Assembly (NCBI GenBank): GCA_015680905.1 | Contig: CM027381.1 | Span: 57,664,501-57,728,500, forward strand | DNA: 64,000 nt | Source of the DNA: Coptis chinensis | Taxonomy: Eukaryota > Streptophyta > Magnoliopsida > Ranunculales > Ranunculaceae | Reading direction: 5' to 3' | Shown: positions 46,176 to 56,846 of the stretch, one piece after another | Numbering within the stretch: the stretch's first letter is position 1 | Layout of the letters: each line of letters opens with the position of its first letter | Made by a program: the position numbers and the translations under genes | The notes under the pieces: generated by a model | Databases searched by the model: none | Told to the model about the DNA's origin: nothing | What the model saw: the letters and a program-made list of their open reading frames with translations, nothing else

Positions 46176-46370
46176 ACAGCAGTCGGCCGTCTCCTCCCCG
46201 CCCAGTCTCCAGTCCCTGTCATTCCAGACTTTGCAGCCCCATCCCAACCACCTGAGCCAGAAGCCACTGTCCAACCTAGGGTGGCGACCTCCCCCATTGA
46301 TGTTGATGAACCCACGGCGGAGGGGGATGGAGTGCAACCGTCAGAGGGTGTGTCCGAAGACCCGAAGTGA
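46176..46370 (+). pseudogene. Antisense ORF of the Tat element, C-terminal part
   Basis: A Pro-rich reading frame on the plus strand ending in TGA at 46368-46370, with LLPAQSPVPVIPDFAAPSQP, then TSPIDVDEPTAEGDGVQPSE. It lies on the same strand and just across the nested Athila from the Ser/Pro-rich N-terminal part at 37101, and is probably the same antisense gene. Its left limit is approximate because the Athila junction lies at about 46165-46180. Role unknown. Confidence 0.45.
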
Positions 46371-46619
46371 AGATCCCTCCTATGTTTTTCTGCTAATCAG
46401 ATTGTTCTGCAACTTACTCATGTGTTTTTTGTAATACCCTTTTGTGCCTATATTTCTGGGTACTCCCAGCAAGCTACGACATAAATGGTTTCCTGTCAAA
46501 CAATTGTTTTGGATATGCTTTCTGATCTATGAATCGTTTTTTGCTTAGTGTATTGCAACTCACTAATGTTAGATAAGTGTACCATGCCAGCACTTGCCCC
46601 TCATGCACATTCATCCTTC

Positions 46620-47970
46620 CATACTGTTTCTCATCGTCCGCGAGTTGAATTCAGACCTTAGCACTTAGCCCCCAAGTTGAATTCGGACCTCATCGTCCAA
46701 GAAGGGCTCACCCCTCCCCCGCTGCCTTGGAGATGTTGGGCCAGATCAATTTAGCCCCCAAGTTGAATTCGGACCTCAACATCCGCGAAGGACTCACACC
46801 CCCCATGGAGATGTTGGGGGGGCAACTCCGCTTGCCCCCAAGTTGAATATGGAGATGTTAGGGGCAGATCAGCTTAGCCCCCAAGTTGAATATGGAGATG
46901 TTGGGGGCAGGTCAGTTTAGCCACCAAGTTGAATTCGTACATCATCGTCCGCGAAAGGTTTATCCCTTCTGCTGCCATGGAGATGTTGGGGGCAGCTTAG
47001 TTTGCCCCTAAGTTGAGTTTGGACCTTGTCGTCCATGAAGGGCTCATCCCTTCGTTGCCATGGAAATGTTGGGGGCAGCTCAGGTTGCCCCCAAGTTGAA
47101 TATGGAGATGTTGGGGGCAGATCAGTTTAGCCCCCAAGTTGAATTCGGACCTCATCGTCCGCGAAGGGCTCATCCCTTCCGCTGCCATAGAGATGTTAGG
47201 GCAGCTTAGTTTTCCCCCAAGTTGAATTCGGACCTCATCGTCGTCCGTGGAAGGGCTCACCCACCCCTCCCGGCTGCCTTGGAGATGTTGGGGGCAACCT
47301 TCGGCTGCCCCCAAGTTAAATATGGAGATGTTGGGGGCAGATCAATTTAGCCCCCAAGTTGAATTCGGACCTCAACGTCCACGAAGGACTCACCCCCTCA
47401 GCTACCATGGAGATGTTAGGGGCAACTCCGCTTGCCCCCAAGTTGTATTCGGATCTCATCGTCCGTGAAGGGCTCACCCCCTGCTGCCATGGAGATGTTA
47501 AGGGCAATTCCGCTTGCCCCCAAGTTGAATATGGAGATGTTGGGGGAAGATCAGTTTAGCCCCCAAGTTGAATATGGAGATGTTGGGGGCAGGTCAGTTT
47601 AGCCCCCAAATTGAATTCGGACCTCATCATCCTCGAAGGGCTCACACCCCCCCCCCCCACACACACACACACACTGCCATGGTGATGTTAGGGGTAACTC
47701 CGCTTGCCCCCAAGTTGAATATTGAGATGTTGATGGTAGATCAGTTTAGCCCCCAAGTTGAATATAGAGATGTTGGGGGCAGATCAGCTTAGCCCCCAAG
47801 TTGGATTCGGACCTCATCGTCCTCGAAGGGCTCACCCTCCCCCCTCCCCTGCTGCTATAGAGATGTTGGGGGCAGCTCAGTTTGCCCCCAAGTTGGATAT
47901 GGAGATGTTGGGGGGGCAGCTCAATTTGCCCCCAAGTTGAATTCGGACCTCATCATCCGCTGTCTTTGGC
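46620..47970. repeat. Array of about 19 G/C-rich hairpin-forming repeats in the Tat 3' region
   Basis: Each unit contains GATGTTGGGGGCAG, a short spacer (such as CTCAGTT or ATCAGTTTA), then GCCCCCAAGTTGAA. TTGGGGGC and GCCCCCAA can therefore pair into a strong hairpin. Two spacings alternate: a ~43-bp unit (...GTTGAATATGGA) and a ~85-bp unit (...GAATTCGGACCTCATCGTCC then AAGGGCTCACCC...GCCATGGA). I count about 19 copies. A (C)n(AC)n microsatellite sits inside at about 47644-47676. It lies between pol and the antisense ORF. Frames seen across it are repeat-driven. Confidence 0.9.
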
Positions 47971-48145
47971 CTAATCTAAATACAAATGAATAAACACAAA
48001 TCAGATGGAGGAAATTTGCTATCATTCTCATTGACATACGAAAGGGCTCAAAATATCATTACAAAGCTCGATATTCACATATCATGGAGGAAATAAACTT
48101 TCATTTAATTGAAAAACTATACACAAAGTTACTCATGGAACCTTT

Positions 48146-49207
48146 TCAACATCCTGATGTTCCATGGTCGCTTGATGTTCTCTCCCAAGAGAGCGCCTCG
48201 CAACTTTGTAGGTCCCAAACGTTCCAAAATTTCCACCACGATGTATGTATGGTCCCTCCCAGCCAGCCCAACTTTCCATCTGTCTCCTTCTTGGTGACTG
48301 GGGTCACCCACCGAAGGACGCGGTCACCAACATTAAATTTCTGCGGTTTCACACGCTTGTTATATTGTCTATGCAATCTCATGTGGTACTCTTCCAGTCT
48401 GAGGCGCGCGGTGTCCCTCCTTTCCTCTATAAGATTCAGCTCCCCAGCTAATATTGTCTCATTAACTCCTGCTTCAACAGCTTTGGTTCTGGTTGTCACG
48501 ACTATCATTTCCATCGGAATCACCGCCTCCACTCCATAAGCCATAGCAAACTGCGATTCCCCGGTGGAAGTCTGTGGAGTCGTGCGGTATGGCCAAAGTA
48601 CCCTGTGTAACTCCTATGCCCAGGATCCTTTGCGCTCCTCCAACTTTTTCTTCAGATTATCCATTATAGTTTTGTTCGAGGACTCTGCCAGCCCATTCCC
48701 CTCCGGATTGTAGGGGGCCGAGAACCCTTGTTTTACTCCGAACACTTGGAGAAACGCTTTCACCTTTCCCCCTATAAACTGGGTACCGTTATCCGTAATG
48801 ATGGTGTGTGGGAGTCCGAATCTGCATATGATATTTTCCCACAGGAACTTCCTCACATGTTCCTCCTTCACCTATTGCAGAGCCACGCCCTCAACCTATT
48901 TAGTAAAATAATCTTTTGCAGCTAGCATGAACCTTCTTTTGCCACTCGCCATGGGCAGGGGTCCGACAATATTCAACGCCCACATAGCAAACGTCCATGG
49001 ACTAAAGACCTGGTGTAAGGGTTTAGCTGGCACGTGTATCAGCGGTGCAAAGCTCTGGCATTTCTTGCACCTTTTGGCATATTCAGTTGTATCTCTCTTC
49101 ATGTGAGGCCAAAAGTACCCCTGTGTTAGCAGTCGGTGCACTGTAGTCTTCCTTGCCAAATGGCTCCCACAATCTCCTTCATGAATTTCCCCCAACACCT
49201 CTTGCAC
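48146..49207 (-). pseudogene. Tat integrase
   Basis: The zinc-binding HHCC region (EIHEGDCGSHLARKTT to RCKKCQSF) is followed by the core. The first catalytic Asp position is Asn (MWALNIVGPLP), the second Asp is kept (TIITDNGTQF) and the Glu segment reads PEGNGLAESSNKTI. The C-terminal part has YGVEAVIPMEM and RVKPQKFNVGDRVLR. The frame runs without indels through about four in-frame stops (near 49211, 48896, 48872 and 48614). It follows directly on from the second RNase H in the same frame. Confidence 0.85.
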
Positions 49208-49210
49208 CTT

Positions 49211-49957
49211 CTACAGTCCCAGACATTTCAGCAACGGTCTGTTGACACTTCGCCGGTACAAAACCCCATCCAACAATGTGTACCTCTGTGATACCTGTTC
49301 TATCCTTCTCTTTTCTCGCTTGTCCTCTATCTCTATCCCTGAAAGAAAACTCTTGATGGGTTCCATCCACCCCGGATCTTGCTCGGTAGTTAGCCATACC
49401 CCCTCTTCCTCTGCGGTACTCGGTTTGCTCAGCACCCTGACTTCAATGGATTTGCCCTCAGTTCCAAGCAGTACTGTGGCAACATATGCCAATGCATCGG
49501 CGTGTCTATTATCTCCCCTACCTAGATGAGCAAAACTGATCTTTTCAAATTTGTCTGCCCTTCTCCACAATACCTCCAAATACTTCGCCATCCTTGGACA
49601 TCGGGCTGCAAACCCTCCGTTGACCTGACATATTACCAAGTTCAAATCTAAATATACTATCAGCTCTCTCACCCCCAAATCCCAGGCCAAGTCCAAACCT
49701 GCTATCACTACTTCATATTCGGACTCATTGTTTGACGCAGTAAAACCCAGCTTCATTGATAACTCCAAGCGAGTATTCTTGGGTGTGACCAACACCACCC
49801 CAATTCCATTCCCTGTATCAGTAGCAAACCCATCTGCAAAGACTCTCCATCCGTTTTGCATGTCCCAAGGATCCAGAGGGTTGTGGTTTTGGTCCACTTC
49901 CTGTTCCATAATCATCTCCTCCCCCCAGGTGGGATCCTCGGCCAAGAATTCGGCCAT
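49211..49957 (-). pseudogene. Tat second (archaeal-type) RNase H domain
   Basis: WRVFADGFATDTGNGIGVVL opens a second RNase H fold. ASNNESEYEVVIAGLDLAWD carries the Glu-helix, LIVYLDLNLVICQVNG the central strand, and GRGDNRHADALAYVAT the C-terminal helix. An RNase H placed between the RT-linked RNase H and integrase is the defining feature of Tat-lineage elements. This ~250-residue piece is open throughout. It may degrade RNA during reverse transcription alongside the first, more decayed RNase H. Confidence 0.85.
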
Positions 49958-49960
49958 GGC

Positions 49961-51427
49961 TTATGCCTTCTCTGCAGTCCTGGCTTGATACTCAATGTCA
50001 TATGAACTCAGCATTACTGCCCATTTCAACATTCTCCCTGATTTCTCTGCCTTAAGGGCCTGCTTCAGCAGCAAGTTGGTCACCACTACCACCGAGTGAG
50101 CATCAAAATACGGTTTCAATTTTAGGGCTGAAAAGATCAAAGCCAAGGCAAACTTCTCAATTCTATTGTATCTTGTTTTGGCATCTAACATAGTCTTGCT
50201 ATGGAAGTACACTAGCCTTTCTGCCTTGTCCACTACCCTTATCAGCACTGAACTTATTGCATACTCTGATACCCCCAAGTACAAATATAGCTTTTCCCCC
50301 TGCCCTAGGCACGACAAGATCGGGGCATTTCCCAAATACTCTTTTAACTCCTAGAAGGCCCTTCTGCATGCAGCGGTCCACTGAAAGTCAGTCGTCCTCC
50401 TCAAGAGTAGGTACAAAGGTTGGCATTTATCCGAGGACTTTTATATTAATCTATTGAGAGCCGTGACCCTCCCGGCCAATCTCTGCACCTCTTTCACATT
50501 CTGCGGAGATGGCATTTCCAATAGTGCCCTTATCTAGTCCGGGTTTGCTTCTATTCCGCAGTATGTGACAGTGTATCCCAAAAACTTTTTGGATGTCACC
50601 CCGAACGTGCACTTTTCTGGGTTCAGCATCAGTTTGTGCCTTCACAGTATGGAGAATGTTTCACTTAGCCCTGCCAGATGCTCCTCCTCAGTCATACTCT
50701 TCTCTACCATGTCATCTATATAGATTTCCATTCCCTTTTTGATTTTTCTTTCAAACATCTTCTCCCCGACTCTCTGAAATGTTGCCCCCACATTCTTTAG
50801 CCCAAAAGATATTCTAGTATAACAGTACGTTCCCCCCTCCACTATGAACGCGGTTTTCTCTTGGTCAAGGTCGTACATCACCACCTAATTGTAGCCCATC
50901 GATGCGCCCATGAACGAAAAAATCTTGAATTCCACAGTTCGGTCCACCAACTCATCTATTCGCGTCATGGGGTAGCAATCCTTCGGGCACTCCTTGTTGA
51001 CATCTGTAAAATCCACGCACATCCTTACTTTCCCGTTCTTTTTGGGGACCGCTACCATGTTTGACAGCCATTTAGTAAACTTGAATTTATGGATGATTCC
51101 AGCATCCTTCAACTTCTTTACCTCATCCCAAATTCCTTGCGCATGATGTAGTTTCATGCCCCTCATCTTCTGCTGGACTGGTCGGGCACCTTCCCTCATA
51201 TACAATCTGTGGCATGTGAACTCTAGATCCAGTCCCGCTAAATCCTCGATTGTCCATGCAAACACATCACTGTTCTCACTCAAAAAGGCAATCAACTTTA
51301 CTTTCCAATCCTCTGACAAACTTGTCCCCACATTCACAAACTTCTCCTCCTCCGCGACCCCTATACTCACTACCTCAATCTCATCCATTGTCTTGGCCCC
51401 GACGAGCAGCTCCTTCTCGCCGGCCAC
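49961..51427 (-). pseudogene. Tat reverse transcriptase and RT-linked RNase H
   Basis: RT begins near PVQQKMRGMKLHHAQGIWDE. It has NMVAVPKKNGKVRMCVDFTD, PMTRIDELVD and the catalytic box MEIYIDDMVEKS, then a connection domain. The RNase H_like segment is at about 50335-49961 (LYLYLGVSEYAISSVL, YFHSKTMLDAKTRYN). Reading is in one frame for the whole stretch and on into integrase. It is broken only by stops, for example TAG at about 50885, a stop at 50642, and others near 50536, 50450 and 50350. Several fit C-to-T or G-to-A changes. The protein is not translatable as it stands. Confidence 0.85.
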
Positions 51428-51430
51428 GGT

Positions 51431-51869
51431 CTGTAATTGTTATGCTGACCTGTTGGATGTTTTTCGCCACGACCTGATCACCCCTTATCTCATATGTTCC
51501 CCCATTAGTCAGGAAGCGGATCACTTGATAATAAGTGGATGGGATGGCCTTCATCTCGTGAATCCATTTTCTTCTCAAGACCGCGTTGTATTGCGAGTTG
51601 GTATCTACTATCATAAAATGGGTAAAACTTGTCACCGGCCCTGCAGTGACCGGTAGCACCAATTCCCCTAATGGCTCCGTCATGTTGTCGTTGAAGCCGA
51701 ACAAGTTAGTTTGAGGGGGCTTCATCTGCTTACTCTCAATGCCCATCTCTTCCATTGCACCCTTGAATAACAGGTCAACTGAGCTTCCACAGACTACCAG
51801 GACCCTTGTTACCATGTAATTACCCATCGCGATTATGATCACCAGCGCATCCTCGTGAGGAGAGGTCAC
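51431..51869 (-). pseudogene. Tat protease region, active site altered
   Basis: DALVIIIAMGNYMVTRVLVV is followed by CGSSVDLLFKGAMEEM, where the family usually has an Asp one position before the G/T-G-S-S motif. The catalytic Asp is therefore missing here. FTHFMIVDTNSQYNAVLRRK then WIHEMKAIPSTYYQ marks the second half. A frameshift near 51430 separates it from RT, while it is in frame with the upstream zinc-knuckle region. Confidence 0.75.
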
Positions 51870-52142
51870 TGACTCCAGATCCCTCGGTGTAAATTATATC
51901 CTGTCATTTCCTTTGCCAACCCCTGGAATAGGCCTTGGACTACTCAGAACCTCATTTATCTACTGCAGACTAGCTGTCCTCCATACCTTATCTCTGTGGG
52001 CATTCCTCCCCAGCGTTTCTCCACTAAAAATAACATTAATCGTACCCAGGATCCTAGCCGCAGCCGGCACTCTTTCAACTGGCTGCACCTCCTTGATGAA
52101 CTCTTTCAACTTCCCTCTCCCAATCATTCTCTCTACTAACCA

Positions 52143-53467
52143 TTACAACACAAAGCATTCATTGGTGGCGTGATTCCAGACCTGGTGATATGCACAAAAT
52201 GGCTTTCCCTCTATTTCACTGGGTATGCTCCACGGTGCTTCATAATACTGCTGTCCATTGATTAATGGCAAGATTTCTTCCAACGGTCTGTTCAGCGGTG
52301 TTAGCTCTGTTTTGTGGTAAGGTTTTCTCTCCCTGTATTCTCTTCTGGTGTGCTCCCTACCTCTTTCTGCTTTCTGTGTCTCCCCCGTAGGCTCCCCCCT
52401 TTCATGACGTGGTCTTTTCTTGGTCTTTTCGATCCTCCACTCCCATGCCATGCAGGCTTCTTGTGTTCCTTACTAGTCCTCTGCATAATATCCTCATATC
52501 GTATGTATCTCTCTAGCTTCAAATACAAAGTGTGTAAGGTAGTAACCTCAATCTTGGACACTGACTCATGGACTCTGGTTCCCTATTTCAACCCATGCTG
52601 GAATACTATAACCGCGGTGTGCTCATCCAGGTTCTCCACTCATAGTGTCTCTTCCATAAATCTGCATAGAAAATCCTTAAGTGTCTCGGTGGGCTTTTGC
52701 TTGACATTAAAGAGGTCCGCGACATCTACTACTCTCTTTTTCTGATGGATGAAGTGATTTACGAAGGCCTGCTCCAGCTCCTCAAACCTTCGTATACTCT
52801 GCGACTCCAGTCGATAATACCAGTCCGAAGCTCCCCCTTTCAAACTGGCAAGAAACATCATATAGTAGAGTCCATCGTACTTCCCCTCTTGCCATAGTGG
52901 CATTTGCTGCCTGAAGTGGTGCAAATGGTCCGCCGGGTCTCTTTTCCTGTCATATCTCTCGAACCGGGGTTGCATGAACCTCTTGGGTACTTCAAAATTC
53001 TAGACTGAGTTAGCCAGTGGGTTCTGATTCAAGCTGGCCACCACCTTCTTTGCCGTACCGTGTTTTTCCTTCTCCGCCGTGCGGTTAGCTTCTCTGTCCC
53101 TTCCGATGATTGCCTGCACCATTTCCATGGTAATGCCTCCTGTGTTGTTCACTCCGGGCTCATGAGGGAGTTCCACGCCTTGTCCCTCCACTTCACTACC
53201 CTCGGGTTCTGCTGTTTCCGCTCCCCCTTGAGTGGTTTCCCTTTCTCTCCTCAACTCATCATTCTCCTCTCTAAGCCTCTCTTTCTCCTCTTGGAGCAAT
53301 CTGGTCAATTCTGCCTCTGTATCTTGGAACTCATCTTCTGGCATATCCTCATTCTCAATATTCACCGTTTCTTCCTCCCTGACCTCAGCTCTCACTCTTT
53401 TAGGTCTCCCCCTTCCTTTTCCTTGTCCTCGTCCTCTCCCTCTTCCCCTCTTAGCTACAGGAGCCAT
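52143..53467 (-). pseudogene. Tat gag
   Basis: Start ATG 53467 opens a very basic Gly/Arg-rich head (MAPVAKRGRGRGRGQGKGRG), then a long acidic Glu-rich coiled coil (EKERLREENDELRRERE). After a TAG at about 53000 comes the gag domain proper: FERYDRKRDPADHLHHFRQQ, MFLASLKGGASDWYYRLESQ, FNVKQKPTETLKDFL. A further stop at 52640 and a frameshift between 52561 and 52451 precede a Tat-type C-H-H-C knuckle (CAYHQVWNHATNECFVL). Gag packages the element RNA in virus-like particles. The first 150 residues ahead of the gag domain are a lineage-specific extension. Confidence 0.85.
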
Positions 53468-53507
53468 GCTCTAACCTTTCATTTTTCTCACTAGGTCATG
53501 GACTAAC

Positions 53508-53530
53508 TCGTCCCCACAAACAGCGCCAAA
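53508..53530 (-). promoter_or_regulatory. Tat primer binding site
   Basis: Directly inside the 5' LTR, the minus strand reads TT then TGGCGCTGTTTGTGGGGA. This resembles the complement of the tRNA-Asp 3' end (TGGCGCCGTT...GGGGA) with a few mismatches. It marks where minus-strand DNA synthesis would start. Confidence 0.6.
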
Positions 53531-53926
53531 TGTGTCAACCACAAATATCACTAATGGCTTCCTTAGTCTCTCCTTTTTCTCTAGCCTCCTCCCTCTTTTT
53601 TTCTTTCTTTCTCCTCTTTTTCTGATTCACTGTTCCTTTTTATATCCTCCCTCCCTTCTTTCCATCCGTTGATCTGCCTCTATCTCACGGTCAACTTTTC
53701 CCCACCTATCCCTCTAGGGTTTCGCGGCCACTACTGTACACCCCACCCCTTCTTTCTTATCGTGCCTTCAGTTTGACCCTAACACCATCTGGATCCCCTG
53801 TCTTTATGTGGCCCACATTCTTCTAAAGTGATGCGGACTTGCTTTGGTGTTTCGTGTTCTCCTCTCCTTATTCTACTTCGGGCCCTAGGTCATGGCATCT
53901 CATTGGTCATAAAATAGGCTAATACA
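53531..53926 (-). repeat. Tat element 5' LTR
   Basis: 396 bp, TGTGTCAACC to GGCTAATACA, matching 36039-36416. It is flanked on the right by the TTTTC duplication at 53927-53931. Confidence 0.9.
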
Positions 53927-53931
53927 TTTTC

Positions 53932-55159
53932 TATTATATATTATATGATGTTATTTTTTGTATAATTTAATTTTCCACATGTAATTTGTTTTGGTTTGGT
54001 ATATAATTTATTTAAGCCCAACTTCCACTTTAACTAAATTCATAGTTATATAATTTATTTAAGCCAAAGTCCCCTTTAACTAAATCTCGTTATTCTGCTA
54101 AAATTGGAAATTATAAAATTTAGAAATTTAATTGGAATATGTCGGAATTGTGGTTTTTGAAATCCTTAACTATGACTAAATGTCTAAATCCCACAGTGGA
54201 TGGCACATCAAATTGATCCAACTTTATTTTTTAGGCCCATATATATAGTGCATACAATACAATTTTATTTGTTTTGGGTGTACACTGTTACTTATTTTAT
54301 TATTTGTTGACTTTTTTTTTTTCAAGTCATATGTGTGATTAACAAATGTATAAAGTAAATGTTCAAGCAACTAAATTCATTTTTCCTTTTGTTCTTTCAT
54401 AGTTTCATTGTCATTTTCTAGAAACAAACTTTGTTATGTTAAACTTCACCTAAGATTAGTGTGGAAACTATTCTTTGTAACGTAAAGGTTTTAGAAAAAT
54501 CGTTTTTTATTGAAACTATTGTTTTTAGCAATTTAGTTTTCTATCTCAATTTTTTTCCATAATTAGCTATATTGTTTAGGAAAAGTTGGAGACTCTGTGA
54601 AACTTTAGATGGGATTATTTCTTTATTTATATCCTACTTTTTTGTAATTAGTAATAGAGTTTAGAAAAAAAAAATGGAGTCTCGATCTATGAGGGTATAG
54701 CTATAATATATATCTAAGGATTTGGAATTCCTTTTTTTTTTTGTAATTAGTGTTAGAGTTTACAAAAAATTGGAGACTCTGTGAAGCCTTTAAAAATAGA
54801 ACCAAGTGTTGTCAAAGTCTTTTGATGTATATATGAAATAAGTATACTACTCTTTTGATGTTTTAGATGGAACAAGTTGATCAGTATTTTGATGTTTTAT
54901 ATTGAACAAGTAGATTTGGATGATTCTTTCTTTATTATTTATTGACTCGAAATGGTAATTAGCAATGCATTGTCGTTTGTTGGATGTCTTTTTTTTTTTT
55001 TTTTTTGTTAGTTGTAATATGTTTTTTAAATTCAGTGTGGAATGTTGTATGACACAGCTATTTGTGTAGATGGACAGGGTTGTTTGAAAATCACTTTGCA
55101 GGTCACTGAAAATGAAACAATTAGGGATATATATATTTTTCCAGAAAATACTTATTAAC
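53932..55159. other. AT-rich intergenic sequence with short local duplications
   Basis: No gene. 54001-54045 and 54049-54092 are tandem copies (TATAATTTATTTAAGCC..., CTTTAACTAAAT). A GTAATTAG...TAGAGTTTA...GGAGACTCTGTGAA word recurs near 54580, 54650 and 54745. It is the right flank of the Tat insertion and so should be the continuation of the DNA at 36033. Confidence 0.5.
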
Positions 55160-55465
55160 TATGGTTTCCGAAAAATAAAGGTATAAAGGGACAATGTAAA
55201 CCACGTTTCTTTCTAAACCATGGTAATGGCAAACACTATGTCCCTTGCCACCAACTGCATATAGCAATTCATAAAAACATTGGCCACAGTTTTGAAAATC
55301 ATATACCACGGTTTTAACACAAACCGTGGTAAATACTATGAATTTAATACCACGGTTTTGTTAGGATTATTAGTCACGGTGGTTGTTACTACGGTTCTAA
55401 AATAGTGGTTAAAGGCTTTTTACCACTATATATAACAATTGTATATGAGGTTTTCTGTAGTAGTG
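55160..55465. mobile_element. CACTA-like terminus with AACCGTGGT subterminal repeats
   Basis: The border at 55465 reads TTTTCTGTAGTAGTG, i.e. CACTACTACAGAAAA from the other side, a standard CACTA-type end. The preceding 300 bp carry inverted copies of ACCACGGTTTT/AAACCGTGGT and relatives (TAAACCACG, AAACCATGG, AACTATGG). No opposite end was found in 53932-55160, so it is a fragment or its left end is degraded. It is a different family from the element at 1-15876. Confidence 0.6.
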
Positions 55466-56259
55466 TTCATTGTTTGCTTATCTTAATAATTTATGTGCGA
55501 CAATATATAGAAAGTGTCCACCAAAAAGACTTCTTTGCAAAAGGGACCAAGGGAAAGGAGATTTGGAATGAGCTTGAATTTTCAAAGTTAGATAGAAGTA
55601 GCTTGACTTTTCAAAGTGAGGTAGATAGAATTTTCAAAGGAAAAGCTTGAATTTTGCTTATTCACTGTTGTCATTTTATCTTTTTTGTAATCCTATTCAT
55701 TTTGTTATAAAATCTCTAAAATCAATTCCCTTTAGCAAAAAAAAGAGGATTTTCTTTTTTGGCAGGCATGTTATTAGAATTTGTTTTCAAGATTGGCCGC
55801 ACGAAAAAGATACCATCGGCATCGAAGCTTAGTGACAAAAAAAAGTGCGAACTAGACCAACCTTTGATTTGAATGGGACCAATGAATTATTATTTTCTAT
55901 TCTCTATTTGGGGTAGGTTCCGTTCAATGGACCTGGTTTTTGTAGAGGACATATCAATGGTGGGAACATTTTATCCTCAAAAACTTAGTCCTACAAAATT
56001 TTGACTTGTCTTATTTATGAGAAATGAACAAGCTTTGCTCAACTCAACCTCCTTCAAAATTTGAGGCTTAACTTAGACAATAATGGTTAGTTGCACCATA
56101 ATCCATGAGATCTTATTAGAACTATAACAAAATTTAATTAGACCAAAGCTATACATTGTAAAGTAGGGCCGAAGTCAAAATATTCCAATAGAATGTGACA
56201 AAAACAAACTAAGGGAAAAAAAATTCGGATCACTAGGCTATGCACAATTCTCCTCAAAT
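55466..56259. other. Unassigned sequence between CACTA end and LINE
   Basis: No recognisable gene. A short plus-strand frame at about 55510-55650 (QKDFFAKGTKGKEIW) may be a coding relic but has no family match that I can name. Confidence 0.4.
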
Positions 56260-56273
56260 TAAAGAATGCGGGA

Positions 56274-56846
56274 TCACTAGGACAAGAGCTAATCCCTGAA
56301 AATGCCCAGATCATCCCCATTTCAAGTGACTCTGCTGGATCACAAATACAGTCTGACTCCATTGGACAGGGCTACCTCTACTAAACCATCACCAATTGAC
56401 TCAGATTTTCTGGAAGATACTCAGTCTGAATCCAATGAGGCTGAAGAGTCTGATATTTCTGAGGTATTAGATGACTTGAATGGTATCCCAAATCTCCCTT
56501 TGATGATATTCAATGTAAGTAGTCAAGCTCTTAGTCAGCCAAATCAGGAAAGGGGAGTCACCAATTATGCCTCTCAAGATATGAATAGGTATGAAACAGA
56601 TATAGAGGGGTTTGCTAATCAATCACCACCTCTAGCAGTGGATGCATCATCAGTAGCACGCAGACTTTAGTTTCCTGGTAATCAAGATAGCTATCTTGGG
56701 AACACTAGTCTACAAAGAGGAGAAAAGTCGATTAATGGGGGTAATAGGATGTATGAAACTTTAAATGGTATGGCAAGCAATGGAGGTCTGTATAATTCTC
56801 CTCCAGGGTTCGCGGTGGCTATCCCTTCATAGTCGTCTTCACCTCA
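56274..56846 (+). pseudogene. LINE ORF1, C-terminal remnant
   Basis: Polar, acidic, Ser/Asn/Gln-rich sequence in two frames: first a short stretch (LIPENAQIIPISS), then DSDFLEDTQSESNEAEESDI and MIFNVSSQALSQPNQ. TAGs occur at 56668 and near 56829. It resembles the low-complexity tail of plant L1 ORF1 proteins located directly before ORF2. The RNA-binding and zinc-knuckle parts are not present. Confidence 0.55.

Larger units (their letters stand above)
36039..53926 (-). mobile_element. Tat-clade (Ogre/Retand-like) Ty3/gypsy LTR retrotransposon with nested Athila
   Basis: LTRs at 53531-53926 (5') and 36039-36416 (3') start TGTGTCAA and end AATACA on the plus strand. They are flanked by a perfect 5-bp target duplication TTTTC (36034-36038 and 53927-53931). 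The primer site next to the right LTR resembles the tRNA-Asp 3' end (TGGCGCTGTT). The purine tract next to the left LTR is AAGAGGGGGCATC. Interior on the minus strand: gag, protease, RT, RNase H, a second (archaeal-type) RNase H, integrase, a G/C-rich hairpin repeat array and an antisense ORF. Dual RNase H and an antisense 3' ORF are Tat-lineage hallmarks. About 8.8 kb of a minus-strand Athila (37328-~46175) is nested in its 3' part. The coding frames are dead. Confidence 0.9.

Noticed and set aside
46997..47940. Several overlapping ORFs on both strands within the G/C-rich block
   Set aside because: They arise from translating tandem repeats in several frames and share no conserved domain. 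They are repeat shadows.
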